64,000 nucleotides of DNA from Nocardia ninae NBRC 108245 (GTDB lineage Bacteria > Actinomycetota > Actinomycetes > Mycobacteriales > Mycobacteriaceae). The DNA is taken from contig NZ_BJXA01000016.1 in NCBI RefSeq assembly GCF_007990755.1, positions 1 through 64,000 on the forward strand, written 5' to 3'. How positions within the stretch are numbered: the stretch's first letter is position 1; each line of letters starts with the position of its first letter. Shown one piece after another: positions 44,314-53,558 of the stretch. Under the pieces are notes generated by a model that searched no databases, was not told where the DNA came from, and was given only the letters and a program-made list of their open reading frames with translations. Position numbers and translations under genes: made by a program.

Positions 44314-45767
44314 GGCTGTTCCGGTCCGGTGGGTCGTGGACTGGTGGCCTGTGCGGGGTTGGGATCGAGCGGTGCGAGGTCGCTGGTGGTGGTGTGGTCG
44401 TGGCTGTTGTAGACGGTGGTGAGGTTGGTGTGGCGTTGGGTGTAGGCGTGGTAGCGGGTGTGGAGGGCTTTGATGAGTGGGTCCACCGGTGGGGTGGGCA
44501 GGGTTCGGCGGCCGCCGAGGGTGCGTAGTTGGTGGCCGATACTGCTGCCGCGCACGAGGGTCATGGACAGGGCGCCGCCGAGGATGGCCCAGCTGTTGAG
44601 GTTCAGGGTGCGGTATCGGGTGTGGGCGATGGCGGTGGATACGACGGTGGGGCCGAACAGGTGGGTGAGGTGGCCCAGTAGCAGTGGTGTGAACAGGTGG
44701 CGGGAGACAGGGCTGAGGATCTGGCGGGCCCAGGCGGTATCTGGGGCTAGGCTCAGGGGGATGTCGGTGGTGGTGTCGACGAGCACGCGTGCGACTTCGG
44801 GTGTCCAGGCCGAGGGTTCACCGATGTGGGTGACGATGTAGTCGCCGTAGTCGATGATGTCGGTGGCGGTGTCGGGGATCAGGTAGGCGGGGGCGCCGAG
44901 CAGGTAGGCGATGTAGCCCCAGTAGTCGGTGACGGCTTCCATATCGGCGGGGGTGCATGTGTGGCCGAGGGCGTGGTCGTAGAACAGTGGTACCAGTCCG
45001 AACGCGAGGTAGCCCGCGGCGAGTCCGGACGCCGAGATGGGGGCACCGTATTGGTCGTAGGCGTCGGGGCCCCAGGTTTTGCGCAGCGCGCGGCTGACTT
45101 GGGCGTGCATGAGCCCGATCCGGACCACGTCTTTGAACCCGTCTCCGTGTCGTGTGAGTGCGTCTGCGCGGGTGACGGTTTCGAAGAAGGCGAAGGTTTC
45201 CAGGTTGCGGCGCATGCCGTCGCGGGCGAAGCGGCCGGTCGCGCCTACCGCGGCCGAGACGTCCGGGGCCATGATCGTGTTGATGAGGTTGACGGTCAGT
45301 TCGGTGGCGCGGCCCAGCGGGGATCGTGAGAGCCACACCCGCCGACCGGCTTCTATGCGTTCGGGAGCGAACCGGGCTGGTGGATTGTCCAGCTTGTCGA
45401 ACAACCGCACCAGCTCGCGGGGTGGATCGTCGAGGGTGGCGATCCCGTCCTCGAGTGCGGTGTCGAACAGTTGGCGTCCTCGGGCGGGACCTTCGCGGTG
45501 AAACATCGCGACCACGTCGTCCATCAGTTCGTCGCTTTGCCAGCGATGGTCGGCATGCAGGCGGGCCAGCGGTGTCTGCGAGGGGCCATCCTCGACGGGA
45601 CGCCACGGGGTGAGCAGGAACCGGCGCAACGGCTGCCACAGCTCGCTGGCCGCGTACCCGCGAGGCGCCGGCCGCAGATCCATGCCCTCGCGGTAGTAGT
45701 AGTCGAACCGATGGGCGGGCTGCTCGACGGGGCTGGACGAGGAGTGGTCGGGATGTATTTGCGTCAT
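44310..45767 (-). CDS. MpaB-type (DUF2236) oxygenase
   Basis: 485 aa. Conserved parts of the MpaB/latex-clearing-protein family are visible: SAAVGATGRFARDGMRRNLE, RIGLMHAQVSRALR (Arg and His near the haem in the family) and QYGAPISASGLAAGYLAFGL. Characterised relatives are haem proteins that cleave or oxidise hydrophobic substrates; this substrate is unknown. It is followed directly by a ferredoxin gene and divergent from a TetR gene, with CATGTAAC boxes between, so it is probably an inducible oxidation unit carried by the island. Confidence 0.85.
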   Translation of the reverse strand: MTQIHPDHSSSSPVEQPAHRFDYYYREGMDLRPAPRGYAASELWQPLRRFLLTPWRPVEDGPSQTPLARLHADHRWQSDELMDDVVAMFHREGPARGRQLFDTALEDGIATLDDPPRELVRLFDKLDNPPARFAPERIEAGRRVWLSRSPLGRATELTVNLINTIMAPDVSAAVGATGRFARDGMRRNLETFAFFETVTRADALTRHGDGFKDVVRIGLMHAQVSRALRKTWGPDAYDQYGAPISASGLAAGYLAFGLVPLFYDHALGHTCTPADMEAVTDYWGYIAYLLGAPAYLIPDTATDIIDYGDYIVTHIGEPSAWTPEVARVLVDTTTDIPLSLAPDTAWARQILSPVSRHLFTPLLLGHLTHLFGPTVVSTAIAHTRYRTLNLNSWAILGGALSMTLVRGSSIGHQLRTLGGRRTLPTPPVDPLIKALHTRYHAYTQRHTNLTTVYNSHDHTTTSDLAPLDPNPAQATSPRPTGPEQP

Positions 45768-45955
45768 GGCGGACTCTCTTGTGGGCCTTGATGATTCATC
45801 TCTTGGCAGTCGCTGGGGATGTTCGGCCCGGCACGGCCGGAGCTGCGGGGAGACGGTCTTGCCGGTCGATGGCCCGATGGCGGGTTTGCTAGCAGCGTGC
45901 GCACCTCGGCGTCCGGACCGGCGCCCGCGGCGCTACGCCCCATCGAGTACTGAAT

Positions 45956-45990
45956 GTTACATGGAACGCTACTCATGTAACTCATGTAAC
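45956..45990. promoter_or_regulatory. Triple GTTACATG/CATGTAAC operator
   Basis: GTTACATG (45956-45963) faces CATGTAAC (45974-45981), and a third box CATGTAAC follows at 45983-45990. They lie 10 bases before the likely TetR GTG start and upstream of the divergent oxygenase, as expected for an autoregulated TetR operator. Confidence 0.75.
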
Positions 45991-45999
45991 GTCAAGGGG

Positions 46000-46632
46000 G
46001 TGCTGACCTCTGCGACCTCACTGATCGAGATGCTGGGTCGCGTGCTCACCGGCGAGGCCGAGGTAAGCGCGCAGCGCACCGAACAACGCATCCTCGATGC
46101 CGTGATCGAGGAATTGCTGGTCACGCCGCTTCGGAAGCTGACCTTGGAAGACGTCGCCCGCAGGGCTGGGCTGACCCGGATGACCGTGTACCGGCGCTTC
46201 GGTGACCGCGAGGGCCTGATCCAAGCCACCCTTACCCGCGAGGTGTCACGATTCCTCGGCGCGGTCCAACAGGTGGCCGACGCCGAAACCGAGCCTGCGG
46301 CCAAGACCTGCGAAGCCTTCGCCACCGGTCTGCATTTGGCCTACTCGCACCCGCTTGTGGAGCACTGGCGGCGCACCGACCCCGGCGCCCTGCTGAACTA
46401 CCTGCTGGCCGACAACGGACTCATGTTCGCCGCCGCCAGCGCCATGATCGCCGACAACCTCGCCACCCTCACCCCGCCCCCGCGCGACCCTTTGCAGACC
46501 GCCGAAATCCTCGCCCGCCTGTTCACCGCCCTGGTCCTCATCCCCCCGACCACCCTCGACCTCACCGACCCCGACGCCGCCCGCCAACTCGCCCGCGACA
46601 CCATCGCCCCACTAGCCCTCACCACCCCGTAA
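46000..46632 (+). CDS. TetR-family transcriptional regulator
   Basis: From the GTG at 46000 the product is 210 aa with a TetR DNA-binding domain (RKLTLEDVARRAGLTRMTVY then RRFGDREGL) and a ligand domain (FATGLHLAYSHPLVEHWRRT). The start is uncertain: an ATG at 46030 and an upstream ATG at 45961 are in frame, but the operator boxes lie between 45956 and 45990, favouring 46000. Likely represses the divergent oxygenase-ferredoxin pair. Confidence 0.85.
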   Translation: MLTSATSLIEMLGRVLTGEAEVSAQRTEQRILDAVIEELLVTPLRKLTLEDVARRAGLTRMTVYRRFGDREGLIQATLTREVSRFLGAVQQVADAETEPAAKTCEAFATGLHLAYSHPLVEHWRRTDPGALLNYLLADNGLMFAAASAMIADNLATLTPPPRDPLQTAEILARLFTALVLIPPTTLDLTDPDAARQLARDTIAPLALTTP

Positions 46633-46951
46633 CAAGAGCCAGGCCTCTGCCAAGAATCGGTCGGTCGCCCTGCTGGCACTCGCAGCTTTCATCGCAACCA
46701 TCCACTCCGACGCAAACTCAGGCCCTCGCACCAAGGCGAGCGCACGTTCATCGGGCACTGTGGGACGTCCGCTTAGGCGGCTGGGTCACGATTGTCCCGG
46801 AAGATCCGGGTCAGGTTCGAACCGGAATTGACACCCCGGACACTTCACCTACCGGACCGGACAGCCGTCCGGCCGGCGGACACCGGACAGACGGACACTG
46901 GACAGACTGACACCGGACAGGCATCCGCCTGGCGGACAGCTCAGGTGTCCG
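46633..46951. other. Intergenic region with short tandem-like repeats
   Basis: Between about 46845 and 46925 short units of the type GACACCGGACA / GACACTGGACA / GGACAGACG recur five or six times, imperfectly. No gene is seen. Confidence 0.5.
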
Positions 46952-47674
46952 TCAGCTTTGTTCATCATGGTCAGTGCGGTTCCCGGATTCGGAGTCCACG
47001 GTGTCGATGACACCTCCAAGGAAGGTCGCATAAAGCCCCGCGAATGTACGGGCGGACTTCACGAAATTGGCCGCCGCGGATGGAGAAACGGCCACGGGGG
47101 CGATCTCAGCACGGGTATGCAGATCCTTGAGCTTACGGAACACGTCAGCAAGATCGCTGGGTGTGCCTGGCCAGAGCTCGAACCCTACGGGAGCAGCCTC
47201 CAGCATTTCGGCTATCAGTTCGTTGAGGCGGGAGCCCCGGCTGAGGACTACCGCTCCCGGATACTTCTGAACCGCTGAGGGGAACGAGACCCTGGCGTGC
47301 TCGTTTGAGTAGCTTCTCAGCCTCTCGGCGCTGGTCCTGAGGATCTGAAGCTTTTCCGGGCGGAGGGTTTTGGCTGTCGATATGGCGAGCGGAGGTATCT
47401 TGACCACTGTCGCCTCATCGGTGGCTGTGATGTGATCCTCGGCTTCTGCCATGCGCGGTGCCTCCGCCGCTTGCTGGGCTTCTTCAGCGACCCTCTCGCT
47501 CTCTGCCTCGATCGTCGCCGTGAAGCCGGCCACGCTGATCGAACCGGATTTGATGCGGTCCACCAGTTTTGCGATCGGGTCACGGAGATCGCGGAGATAG
47601 ATCACCGCAGCGCAGACGACGACGGGCCACTTCAGCGCGTTGATGTATGCCAGAACCACTTCCGGAGCTGCCAT
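46952..47674 (-). CDS. Membrane-anchored coiled-coil protein, unknown
   Basis: 240 aa with one N-terminal hydrophobic segment (LKWPVVVCAAVIYL), then an Ala/Glu-rich coiled coil (ATIEAESERVAEEAQQAAEA) and a soluble C-terminal part (GVIDTVDSESG near the end). No family recognised. It is one of several single-helix membrane-anchored proteins spread through the island. Confidence 0.65.
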   Translation of the reverse strand: MAAPEVVLAYINALKWPVVVCAAVIYLRDLRDPIAKLVDRIKSGSISVAGFTATIEAESERVAEEAQQAAEAPRMAEAEDHITATDEATVVKIPPLAISTAKTLRPEKLQILRTSAERLRSYSNEHARVSFPSAVQKYPGAVVLSRGSRLNELIAEMLEAAPVGFELWPGTPSDLADVFRKLKDLHTRAEIAPVAVSPSAAANFVKSARTFAGLYATFLGGVIDTVDSESGNRTDHDEQS

Positions 47675-48572
47675 CCGGCGAATCGTAGTCGCGGAGCTAC
47701 TCAGTCGGCGGCATCTGTCCGTCCGGGCCGGGTCGGGGGACGCCTGCGGAGTCCAGGTGCTCGTGAACGCGGCAGGTTCGGTACGTCGGCGGGATCCATT
47801 CAGATGGAGACCGCCCCGGACAGCAGCTTCTCGGTGGGCAGCTGGTTATTGAAGCCGATTTCGTGCTGTCGATCGACTGATGCTCGACGCCTGGCGGACT
47901 GGCGTCGACGCCCACCATGTTCGAAAGTGCTTTGAACGCCAATTCGCTCGAATGCATGGCTCCGCCAATGGTGCGCAGCGTCGAGACAGCCATAGCTGCC
48001 AGTTGATGGGTAGTCGGATGCGCCGCTCTGGGGCGGGCCGGTGGGTAGCCACATGCACTGATCGACAACGTCTTCGAACCCGACAGAACCCAGTCACCGA
48101 GCTCGCTCATTCGGTCGTTCAACCCTGAGGCACTGAGGATGCGTACAAGGTGACGGTGTCGTTCCAGGACAGGAACCGGTCGCGGTTGGCGAAGCAATAG
48201 ATGTCGCTGGTGTCGACCAGAAGACGCGCCGCTGGAGGCCGGATGCCGCGCAGGTCAATTAGTTCGTCCGTATGGTTAACGGTCTGCCCATCTAGTGCAA
48301 CCCTAATCTGACTCCGGCGAGTAACGTCCTTGAACGTTGCCCGAGGGCGACGACTTTGTTGGGGCCGAGGGCGGCCCCTGGCCCGCTGGCACCCGGAGCT
48401 TGTCGGTGGGCCCTGATATGCCGTCATTTTCCAATCGAGTTGTGGGAGAGAACCACACAAGATCCTGACTCCGGGGCCGGACCTTGGTTCACCAGACGAA
48501 GCATTTCGTACTGGTCGAGCTAAGGCCGTCCGTTTGCCTCTCGACCAGAAACTGCAGAGAGGTAAGGACTCA
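47675..48572. other. Ambiguous, probably decayed coding region
   Basis: Overlapping minus-strand frames look partly protein-like. One ends at 48119 and includes LLVDTSDIYCFANRDRFLSW; another starts near 48109 (MSELGDWVLSGSKTLSISAC); a third ends at 47800 with FNNQLPTEKLLSGAVSI. No single frame covers the region, so it is likely one or two genes broken by frameshifts. I cannot name a family. Confidence 0.35.
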
Positions 48573-48746
48573 GTGGACCCCTTCATACTCATCGGGGCAA
48601 TCACAGGCGTCTCAGGTACGGCTTCCGCCGCTGCTGCTCACGTCGCCAACACTCGGACCAAGGTCAGACTCGTACGCGAGGCATTGGACGGTGTTCCGCC
48701 AGCGGAGAAGCCTGCCGTCCTTGAAGCGCTCGCCGCTATCCTGTAG
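48573..48746 (+). CDS. Small protein with one hydrophobic segment
   Basis: A GTG at 48573 behind GAGAGGTAAGGA gives 57 aa: a glycine/alanine-rich hydrophobic stretch (PFILIGAITGVSGTASAAAA) then an amphipathic helix (VRLVREALDGVPPAEKPA). The strong hairpin terminator directly after it supports a real gene. Function unknown. Confidence 0.65.
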   Translation: MDPFILIGAITGVSGTASAAAAHVANTRTKVRLVREALDGVPPAEKPAVLEALAAIL

Positions 48747-48753
48747 TTCCGAG

Positions 48754-48799
48754 ACGCAAAGGCCCCACCGGCTGTGCAAGCTGTTGGGGGCCTTTGCGT
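48754..48799 (+). terminator. Strong intrinsic-type terminator
   Basis: ACGCAAAGGCCCC and GGGGCCTTTGCGT form a perfect 13-bp stem with a 20-nt loop, 7 bases after the small ORF's stop and followed by TTC. Confidence 0.85.
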
Positions 48800-48918
48800 T
48801 TCATCCGCGCAGTTCCGCCGACAGGAACCTTCGTCGCCCCGGCCAGGTCCGCGCCGTTCGGCCGCGTGGTAGTCGCGCCGACCCTCCGTGTTCTGGCTGG
48901 GCGCGGCACTGCGGAACG

Positions 48919-49110
48919 TCAAAGCAGGGTGTAGGTGGTGATGGTGGCCAGGGTCAAGGTCAGGGTGGCTCCAAACCCGATCGTGCCAGTGCGGACAGCA
49001 GCGAGCATGGTGGCCCCGTCGGCCTTAGCGAGGATGCCGGCGCAGAGGCCGGTGATGATCGCGAGTAGCGCGGTGCCAGCAAACAGCAGCGCCTTGGTGA
49101 TGGTGGGCAT
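48919..49110 (-). CDS. Small two-helix membrane protein
   Basis: From the ATG at 49110 the product is 63 aa: ALLFAGTALLAIITGLCAGI and TGTIGFGATLTLTLATIT are membrane helices joined by LAKADGATMLAAVR. It is divergent from the STAND gene at 49131 with about 20 bp between starts, so a shared promoter region is likely. This type of tiny hydrophobic protein often neighbours actinobacterial mobile genes. Function unknown. Confidence 0.6.
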   Translation of the reverse strand: MPTITKALLFAGTALLAIITGLCAGILAKADGATMLAAVRTGTIGFGATLTLTLATITTYTLL

Positions 49111-49130
49111 GGGTTTCCATTCGGGTTGTC

Positions 49131-52100
49131 GTGAACCGGACGAATACCAGTGCAGCGAATCCAATGCCCCACAACCCATATCGCACAGCGCTACAGTGCC
49201 TCTGTGCAGGCGAAACAGGTGTGCGAGTCGCCGCGACTCGCTACGAGTCCTACTGCCGTCGACTCGGCCGGGTCGAGCGAGCATTGACAGCGCCAGACGC
49301 CTACTCCGTGTTCGTCGCGGACCTGGACCGCTTGCATGCGGCCGCGGGATACCCCACCGCAGCCCGGATCTCGTCGGCGATCAGTATCAGCTACAAACAG
49401 AAGGTCGCTGCCTCTACGATCAAGGGCTGGCTAGGCGAGAGGAACAGCCCACGACGGATCCCCCGTGAACACCAGAGCCGAAAGTTCGCTCTCGTCCTCT
49501 CCTATCTGCACGAATGTGCCAATAGACCATTCGATCGCGATGTCCCGCAGTCATGGGAGCTCCGTCGCCGCGCCGCGGAGAACGGACGCCCCAAGACTGA
49601 GGATGGCCACGCGGGCGCTCCAACTCCCGCAGATGACGGATCGGGCCGCTATGCCGATGTGAAGCCGGTGTATGCAGGCGTGAACGGTGAGCCGTCGTCG
49701 CTGGCTGGGCGGTCGCTATATGTGACGCAGGTTCGAGAGTTCATCGCCCCTATCGGTGGTCTGCGCGACCGCGCCTCCGAGATGGAAATGCTGGCCCGGT
49801 TCTGCCGAGGCAGGAGCCCGTATCTATGGGTGCGTGCTGATCCTTGGGCTGGCAAGTCGGCGATGCTGTCGACGTTCGCGGTGAAACCGCCTGCCGATCT
49901 CACCGTGGTGAGTTTCTTCGTTACTGACCGCCTTGCCGACCAGAACACCCACACTGCCTTCACCGCCGCAATCCTGGATCAACTCGCGGCATTGCTACCC
50001 GAACACAGGGAAGTGATCTCGGTAGCGGCGATTAACCGTGACGGGCTGCGCAACGAGCTTCTCTCGATCGCTGCCGATCAAGAGGAAAAAGCGAAGCGAC
50101 GGCTGGTGCTGGTGGTCGACGGGCTGGACGAGGATACTGGAACACCGCCGATCGCGGGCCTGCTTCCGGCCCAGCCCCCGCAGAACCTGCGAGTTATCGT
50201 CGCTAGTCGCCACGGCCCGGAGTTGCCGATCCCGCAACGACATCCCCTCACCAATGCGAAGTCACACCTGCTCAAGCCCTCACCGTTCGCTGCCGACATC
50301 CGCTCGCGCGCGGTCACAGAACTCGATACCCTGCTGCGCGGCCCGAACAGTCAGCGCGACCTGCTCGCCCTGATCACCGCCGCAAACGGCCTGTCCACGA
50401 GCGAACTCGTCGGCCTCACTGTGATGGCACCCTACGAGATCGACGGACTGCTGAGCGCGGTCACTGGACGTAGCTTCCGCGCCCGCGCAAGCAGGACCGA
50501 CCGCGACGACGGGACGAATCCGGTTTATGTGCTGGCGCACGAAACCTTGCAGCGCACCGCCGAACACCGACTCGGCCCCCACCACATCAATAGGGCCTTG
50601 ACACATTTGCATAGGTGGGCCGAACACTACCGCGATCAGGGTTGGCCATCGCACACCCCCGATTTCTTACTGCAGCGCTACTTCCCGGTGCTCGAACGCC
50701 ACGGCGACCTGCCGCGGATGGTCGCGCTGGCACTCGATGCCACCCGCCACCGGCTGATCGCCAAACGCACCGGCAGCGGCTGGATCCCGCTCGCCGAGAT
50801 ACGCACCGTACAGCGGCACATCTGTGAACAGCGCGACCCCGACCTGCTCACCACTGTTCGTCTCGCCCGCTATCGCGACAGCCTGTACCATCGCAGCAAC
50901 ACCACCTTTCGATGGCCGACAAACCTGTGGGGCCGCAGTGCCCAACATGTCGCACGATATTGGACGGAAGCTCAGAGTGGTGACAACAATGAACCGGGGC
51001 GGCAGCACGAAGCCCTCGCCCGCGACATCACCGATACCAAACAGTGGGATGACGCGCTGGTCCGTCTCGCCGAGTTCACCGCGGCGATCGATCCTGATCG
51101 GGCTGAAATCCTGGTCCACGACATAAACGAACCGTGGCGGCGGGCCGAAGCATTGACCCGCATCGCCGAGGTAGTCGCGAGAACAAACCCCGACCGGGCT
51201 GAAATCCTGATCCATGACATAAACGAACCGTGGCGGCGGGCCGAAGCATTGACCCGCATCGCCGAGGTAGTCGCGAGAACAAACCCCGACCGCTGCCGAA
51301 TGGATCGACTCGCCGATCGAGCCGAAGCCCTCGTCGGCGACATCACCGACACATCCCGGCGAGCGGACGCGCGGGCCCGCATCGCTGGGGTTGTCGCGAG
51401 AACTGACCCCGACCGAGCCGAAGCTCTGGTAGGCGACATCACCGACGCGTGGCGGCGGGCCGAAGCACTGACCCGCATCGCCGAAGTAATCGCTAGAACC
51501 AACCCCGACCGAGTGGATCGACTCGCCGATCAGGGCGAACTCCTGATCCGCGATTTCACCGACCCATGGTGGAAGGCCAATACGATGGCCCGTCTTGCTG
51601 GAATTATTGCAGAAGCCGATCCCGACCGGGCAACTCAACTCGCTGATCGAGCCGAAGCCCTCGTCGGCGACATCACCGACACATCTCGGCGAGCCGACGC
51701 GCTGGCCGGCATCGCCGAGGCAGTCGCAAGAACCAAGCCCGACCGAGTGGATCGACTCATCGATCAGGGCGAACTCCTAATCCGCGATATCACCGACCCA
51801 TGGTGGAAGGCCGAAGCACAGGCCCGTCTAGCCGCGGCAGTGGTGGAAACCGATCCAGACCGAGCGGAAACCCTAGCGCGCAACATCGGCGATCCGAAGC
51901 GGCAGTCCGCCGCACTCATCTACCTCGCAACTGTGGTCGAAGGTGCCAACGTCCGATTTCAAGGGCGCACCACCCCCGGCTCAAGTTCCGGCAGAGACCA
52001 GTCAGCGGTCGCCACTGAGAAACCGGCAGGTATAAGGGCGAAACGTCTCCTCGCGCGTGCCTGGGCAGTTTGGCGGTGGGAGGCTCCGCTGTCGGCGCTG

Positions 52101-52205
52101 GCCATTGTTGACAAACCGATCCTGGCCACCGTCGTGTCCGAAGTCACCGCCGAATCGATGAATTCGCCGATTCATCAGAACCCGGACATAGGCACCGACC
52201 TCTGA
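49131..52205 (+). CDS. STAND NTPase with HTH-like N-terminus and tandem C-terminal repeats
   Basis: 1024 aa if the GTG at 49131 is used; starts further in are possible. The N-terminus (DAYSVFVADLDRLHAA; SYKQKVAASTIKGWLG) looks like an XRE-type DNA-binding domain. The NTPase has Walker A ADPWAGKS (236-243), Walker B LVLVVDGLDED and LRVIVASRHG. Residues about 640-930 are repeats of roughly 31 residues of the type DPDRAEALVGDITD then RRAEALTRIAEVVART. Several are nearly identical at DNA level. In STAND proteins such repeats form the sensor, so recent duplication suggests selection for changing specificity. Confidence 0.78.
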   Translation: MNRTNTSAANPMPHNPYRTALQCLCAGETGVRVAATRYESYCRRLGRVERALTAPDAYSVFVADLDRLHAAAGYPTAARISSAISISYKQKVAASTIKGWLGERNSPRRIPREHQSRKFALVLSYLHECANRPFDRDVPQSWELRRRAAENGRPKTEDGHAGAPTPADDGSGRYADVKPVYAGVNGEPSSLAGRSLYVTQVREFIAPIGGLRDRASEMEMLARFCRGRSPYLWVRADPWAGKSAMLSTFAVKPPADLTVVSFFVTDRLADQNTHTAFTAAILDQLAALLPEHREVISVAAINRDGLRNELLSIAADQEEKAKRRLVLVVDGLDEDTGTPPIAGLLPAQPPQNLRVIVASRHGPELPIPQRHPLTNAKSHLLKPSPFAADIRSRAVTELDTLLRGPNSQRDLLALITAANGLSTSELVGLTVMAPYEIDGLLSAVTGRSFRARASRTDRDDGTNPVYVLAHETLQRTAEHRLGPHHINRALTHLHRWAEHYRDQGWPSHTPDFLLQRYFPVLERHGDLPRMVALALDATRHRLIAKRTGSGWIPLAEIRTVQRHICEQRDPDLLTTVRLARYRDSLYHRSNTTFRWPTNLWGRSAQHVARYWTEAQSGDNNEPGRQHEALARDITDTKQWDDALVRLAEFTAAIDPDRAEILVHDINEPWRRAEALTRIAEVVARTNPDRAEILIHDINEPWRRAEALTRIAEVVARTNPDRCRMDRLADRAEALVGDITDTSRRADARARIAGVVARTDPDRAEALVGDITDAWRRAEALTRIAEVIARTNPDRVDRLADQGELLIRDFTDPWWKANTMARLAGIIAEADPDRATQLADRAEALVGDITDTSRRADALAGIAEAVARTKPDRVDRLIDQGELLIRDITDPWWKAEAQARLAAAVVETDPDRAETLARNIGDPKRQSAALIYLATVVEGANVRFQGRTTPGSSSGRDQSAVATEKPAGIRAKRLLARAWAVWRWEAPLSALAIVDKPILATVVSEVTAESMNSPIHQNPDIGTDL
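51106..51300 (+). repeat. Near-perfect tandem DNA repeat inside the STAND gene
   Basis: Two adjacent copies of a unit of about 96 bp (starting GGGCTGAAATCCTG) differ at only about two positions. Each encodes AEIL-HDINEPWRRAEALT and the following 13 residues. Further shared blocks occur at 51317 and 51645 and at 51512 and 51750. Confidence 0.85.
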
Positions 52206-52398
52206 TGCAGGGAGTGGCCCTGCCACAACGACCGCAATACCAACCAGGCCTGCGCTGGGTATGCAGCAGCCTGCGCCTCAGACTCGACAAATTAACACCG
52301 CGAGTGTTATCGCCGCGAATACGGGTGTAGACCTCGATGTACGGTGGCCGTGATCTCAGGTGCCTAACTCTGTTTCGCATAGAACGCACCGTTTCTCA

Positions 52399-53130
52399 TC
52401 ATCGCTGACCGGATGCCTTACCTTGCTCTTCGCACACCGGCTGAGGCGATTCGGACTCGGCAGTCACCGCGGGTGGGGTGCTATCGGGTTCAGGAGCCCG
52501 ATCTCCCGATGAGATTGCATCATGAATTGTATGCCCCTGGCGGTAAGACTCACGAGGCGGTCTTCCGGGAAGCCATGGCCATTCCGCTGGTCGAGGAAAA
52601 GTAGACTCGGTCAGGGCGGGGAGATCGAGTTCATCCCGCATCGCGTTGCGGAGCACTTGAAGTAGGTCGCGGGCCTGAAACCAAGCCGGGTAGTAGCCTA
52701 CGAACATACGGCTTTCTGAGACCTCGTCAGAGAGCATCAAGAGAGCGCCTGACATGCGGTCAGCTAGGTCGACAACCCGTGGAGACGCCATGAGTTGAAT
52801 TTCGAACAAAAGCACCTGAAGTTCAGTGTCCCATTTGTGAACATACTCAAGAACGCCACTCCTTAGAGTCTCGGCATCCTCAATAGAAATGCTATTTGTA
52901 TCGTCATATGGCATCAGGGTGGCGATCGCATCCACCTCACGGAGCATCGATTCGCATAACAAGAGATACTTTGCGTATATTTGCCTGAGATCGGTTAACC
53001 ATCGACGTTTATCTTCATCGGTTTGCTTCTGTTGGACTGAGCGCTGGTTCAGGAATCCAGTTAACAAAACACCCGAAATACCGCCAATGAGAGTGAATGA
53101 ACCGATCAATATCGCCGTCAGGGGCCCCAT
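52399..53130 (-). CDS. Membrane-anchored protein, unknown
   Basis: From the ATG at 53130 the product is 243 aa. One N-terminal helix (LTAILIGSFTLIGGISGVLL) is followed by a charged segment (QQKQTDEDKRRWLTDLRQIY) and a helical cytoplasmic region, ending in a proline/Ser-rich tail. The W-x-x-[IL]-R-x-x-Y-x-x-Y-L pattern after the helix matches the protein at 39959-40537. No family recognised. Confidence 0.68.
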   Translation of the reverse strand: MGPLTAILIGSFTLIGGISGVLLTGFLNQRSVQQKQTDEDKRRWLTDLRQIYAKYLLLCESMLREVDAIATLMPYDDTNSISIEDAETLRSGVLEYVHKWDTELQVLLFEIQLMASPRVVDLADRMSGALLMLSDEVSESRMFVGYYPAWFQARDLLQVLRNAMRDELDLPALTESTFPRPAEWPWLPGRPPRESYRQGHTIHDAISSGDRAPEPDSTPPAVTAESESPQPVCEEQGKASGQR

Positions 53131-53558
53131 GCGCCAAAGATAGCCGGAAAGACCGCTAGATGCGACGGTTTGGTTCCTGAACCATCGGCGGCTGAACATC
53201 CGCTCTTGCCGCGATCCGCGCGTTTCTAATCGGCCAGCCCGGGCCCCGTGGAAGATCAACGGGCCGAGGAATTCCCGCTGGCCCTGGGGCAGGTTCGCGC
53301 CCAACTACTGGACGCAGCTGCCCTCGGCAAGCATCTGAGCCCGGCGCAGTTGGAGAGAACGCGGTCAGGAAATTGCCGACGCGCTGCGCGTTTACGGTTG
53401 CCCGGACTGACTCAAGTCGACTGGCCGCGAGTCTCGGGCGTATGTGATCTCCGCCTGCTGTGCGGGATCGGCAGATCTCAGGAGGCACTTACGTTGAAAA
53501 CCAAGAAGAGATCACAGAGTGGGGCGTGCAGGTGCAGGATTAGCTGTCGAGGCTTCTG
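53131..53558. other. Region with a small broken ORF
   Basis: From about 53248 a plus-strand frame reads FPLALGQVRAQLLDAAALGK then HLSPAQLER. After a likely 4-base insertion (GAGAGAACGCGG) it continues in another frame as GQEIADALRVYGCPD to a TGA near 53411. It resembles a small helical protein, now frameshifted. The rest holds nothing clear. Confidence 0.35.

Noticed and set aside
46792-47010. 72-codon ORF with TGQTD repeats
   Set aside because: It is the translation of the short DNA repeats and overlaps the end of the opposite-strand gene; no ribosome site.
51106-51900. CRISPR-like array in the repeats
   Set aside because: The repeats have no unique spacers of constant length and stay in frame within one protein.
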